The notes below the pieces were generated by a model. That model did no database searches and had not been told where the DNA came from. It saw only the letters and a list, made by a program, of their open reading frames with translations. Positions 12,224 to 13,348 of a stretch of DNA of 13,348 nucleotides are shown here, in pieces. Origin of the DNA: Deltaproteobacteria bacterium (GTDB taxonomy: Bacteria; Desulfobacterota; DSM-4660; Desulfatiglandales; Desulfatiglandaceae); NCBI GenBank assembly GCA_018644785.1, contig JABGPV010000141.1, forward strand, positions 1 through 13,348. Reading direction: 5' to 3'. The stretch's first letter is position 1; each line of letters opens with the position of its first letter. The translations under genes and the position numbers were made by a program.

Positions 12224-13348
12224 ATGCGAATGTCGAAAGCAAATATCCCTGGCCCAACCGGAGACCCGATTGCGCCGTGGGTCCGTCCTCTGGGGGAAAT
12301 TCTTCATGATACCTACGGGCTTAGTGAAACCCACCTTCAGCGGGCACTCGAGGTCCAAGAACAAAAGGGGGGACGACTGGGGGAAATCCTCATTCGCCGG
12401 AAGGTGATCACGGAAGCTGACCTGCTGGGCGCCCTGGGGGTGCAGTGGGACCTGCCGGTTTCAATGACCCTGCCCTTTGAAAACCTGGACACGGCCTTTA
12501 TCAACCATACCCCCATTCAATTCCTCAAGAAATTCAAACTGGTCCCTGTTTTCACCCATGAGGTCACCACCATCGCGGTTAATGACCCTTTACAGTTTCA
12601 GGCCCTGGATGATCTCAGGCGACTCCTGGATCTTGAAGACGCGCCGGTGGTGCTGGCCCCGGTTTCCGCCATCATGTCGATCATCAATGCGGCTTACGAC
12701 GTGAGCGGGGACTCCGCTGAACGGGTCATCGAAGACATGCAGGAAGGCGAAGCCGGTCGGATATTGTCGGAAATCGAGGAAACAACGGATCTGCTCGAGG
12801 ATACCAGCGACGCCCCCGTGGTAAAACTGGTCAATCTCATGCTGAGCCAAGCGGTCAAAGCGCGTGCCAGCGACATCCATATCGAACACTCCCAGCACAA
12901 ACTGCGGATTCGTCACCGCGTGGACGGTATCCTTTACGACATGCTGTCTCCCCCCAAACATATTCAGTCGGCCCTGATTTCCCGCATCAAGATTATGGCC
13001 AAAATGAACATTGCTGAGAAGAGACTGCCCCAGGACGGCCGCATCAAAATCCGGATCGCGGACAAGAATATCGATATCCGCGTATCCACCATTCCCGTGG
13101 CATTCGGCGAGCGGGTGGTGCTCCGGTTGCTGGATAAGACCAACGTGCTGCTCAAGGTCACGGACCTGGGCATGCCCGAAACGGATCAGGCCGCTTTTGA
13201 ACAGCTTATCAGCTCGCCCCACGGCATCATCCTGGTCACCGGCCCCACGGGAAGCGGAAAGACCACCACCCTGTATGCGGCGCTTTCCACCATCAATAAA
13301 ACCGATATCAACATCATTACCATTGAGGACCCCATCGAGTACCAGATC
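12224..13348 (+). CDS. gspE: T2SS assembly ATPase GspE (3' end missing)
   Basis: First 375 residues of the hexameric cytoplasmic ATPase that powers pseudopilus assembly; the frame is open to the last base, so the gene runs out of the window. The N-terminal GspE-N/MshEN-type domain (about 22-150) includes LGEILHDTYGLSETHLQRAL and GGRLGEILIRRKVITEADLL; such domains bind GspL in T2SS. The N2 domain contains PVVKLVNLMLSQAVKARASD followed by IHIEH, the hallmark of secretion ATPases, then EKRLPQDGRIKIRI and STIPVAFGERVVLRLLD. Walker A GPTGSGKT is at 340-347 and the Asp-box ITIEDPIEYQ near 365-374. The Walker B, His-box and the tetracysteine zinc motif of true GspE proteins lie beyond the window. 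ATG 12224 is chosen because it is 4 bases after gspD; ATG 12230 is possible. Confidence 0.96.
   Translation, partial: MRMSKANIPGPTGDPIAPWVRPLGEILHDTYGLSETHLQRALEVQEQKGGRLGEILIRRKVITEADLLGALGVQWDLPVSMTLPFENLDTAFINHTPIQFLKKFKLVPVFTHEVTTIAVNDPLQFQALDDLRRLLDLEDAPVVLAPVSAIMSIINAAYDVSGDSAERVIEDMQEGEAGRILSEIEETTDLLEDTSDAPVVKLVNLMLSQAVKARASDIHIEHSQHKLRIRHRVDGILYDMLSPPKHIQSALISRIKIMAKMNIAEKRLPQDGRIKIRIADKNIDIRVSTIPVAFGERVVLRLLDKTNVLLKVTDLGMPETDQAAFEQLISSPHGIILVTGPTGSGKTTTLYAALSTINKTDINIITIEDPIEYQI

Noticed and set aside
12590..13222. A 210-codon minus-strand open frame opposite gspE
   Set aside because: The + strand encodes conserved GspE motifs throughout this stretch; the antisense product has no recognisable features.

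Overview
The window is almost wall-to-wall coding on the + strand and holds a near-complete type II secretion system (T2SS, general secretory pathway) gene cluster. Fourteen genes run in one direction: gspF (3' part), gspG, gspH, gspI, gspJ, gspK, gspL, gspM, gspN, gspC, a gspA-type ATPase, a gspB-like TPR protein, gspD and gspE (5' part). Most neighbours overlap or lie within about 10 bases, so they look like one co-transcribed, translationally coupled unit. Gaps exist only at gspF/gspG, gspL/gspM and gspN/gspC.

The source is a Gram-negative, double-membrane bacterium: it has a secretin, an inner-membrane platform and a peptidoglycan-binding GspA. The gspN family, a GspA/GspB pair inside the main cluster and the low-complexity heptamer repeats resemble what I recall from Desulfobacterota (former Deltaproteobacteria). 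That placement is inference from recollection, not a search.

Layout: 1-781 gives the end of the platform protein GspF. Positions 782-876 hold a GC-rich hairpin and a heptamer repeat array. From 913 to 4067 come the pseudopilins G (major), H, I, J and K (minor/tip). From 4067 to 6962 come the platform proteins GspL and GspM, separated by a second heptamer array, then GspN. A near-perfect 12-base-arm hairpin follows at 6973-7000. From 7009 to 10135 come GspC (links platform to secretin), GspA (AAA+ ATPase with a periplasmic peptidoglycan-binding end) and a GspB-like protein with TPRs. From 10132 come the secretin GspD and the first 375 residues of the assembly ATPase GspE. The prepilin peptidase GspO is not in the window.

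Read together, GspE drives assembly of a G-H-I-J-K pseudopilus on the F-L-M platform. GspC couples this to the outer-membrane GspD channel, and GspA/B probably help the secretin through the peptidoglycan. The proteins are mostly ordinary T2SS parts. The unusual material is a set of 7-base-period repeats at gene junctions and in dispensable protein segments: three arrays of a TTTNRRG-like unit, one of them translated inside the GspJ prepilin leader, and a CCGTCRT array translated in the GspB-like linker. Other points of note are a GspB whose usual C-terminal domain is replaced by TPRs and a gene order that is a circular permutation of the classical C-to-N order. I found no RNA gene, CRISPR array, insertion sequence or prophage gene.
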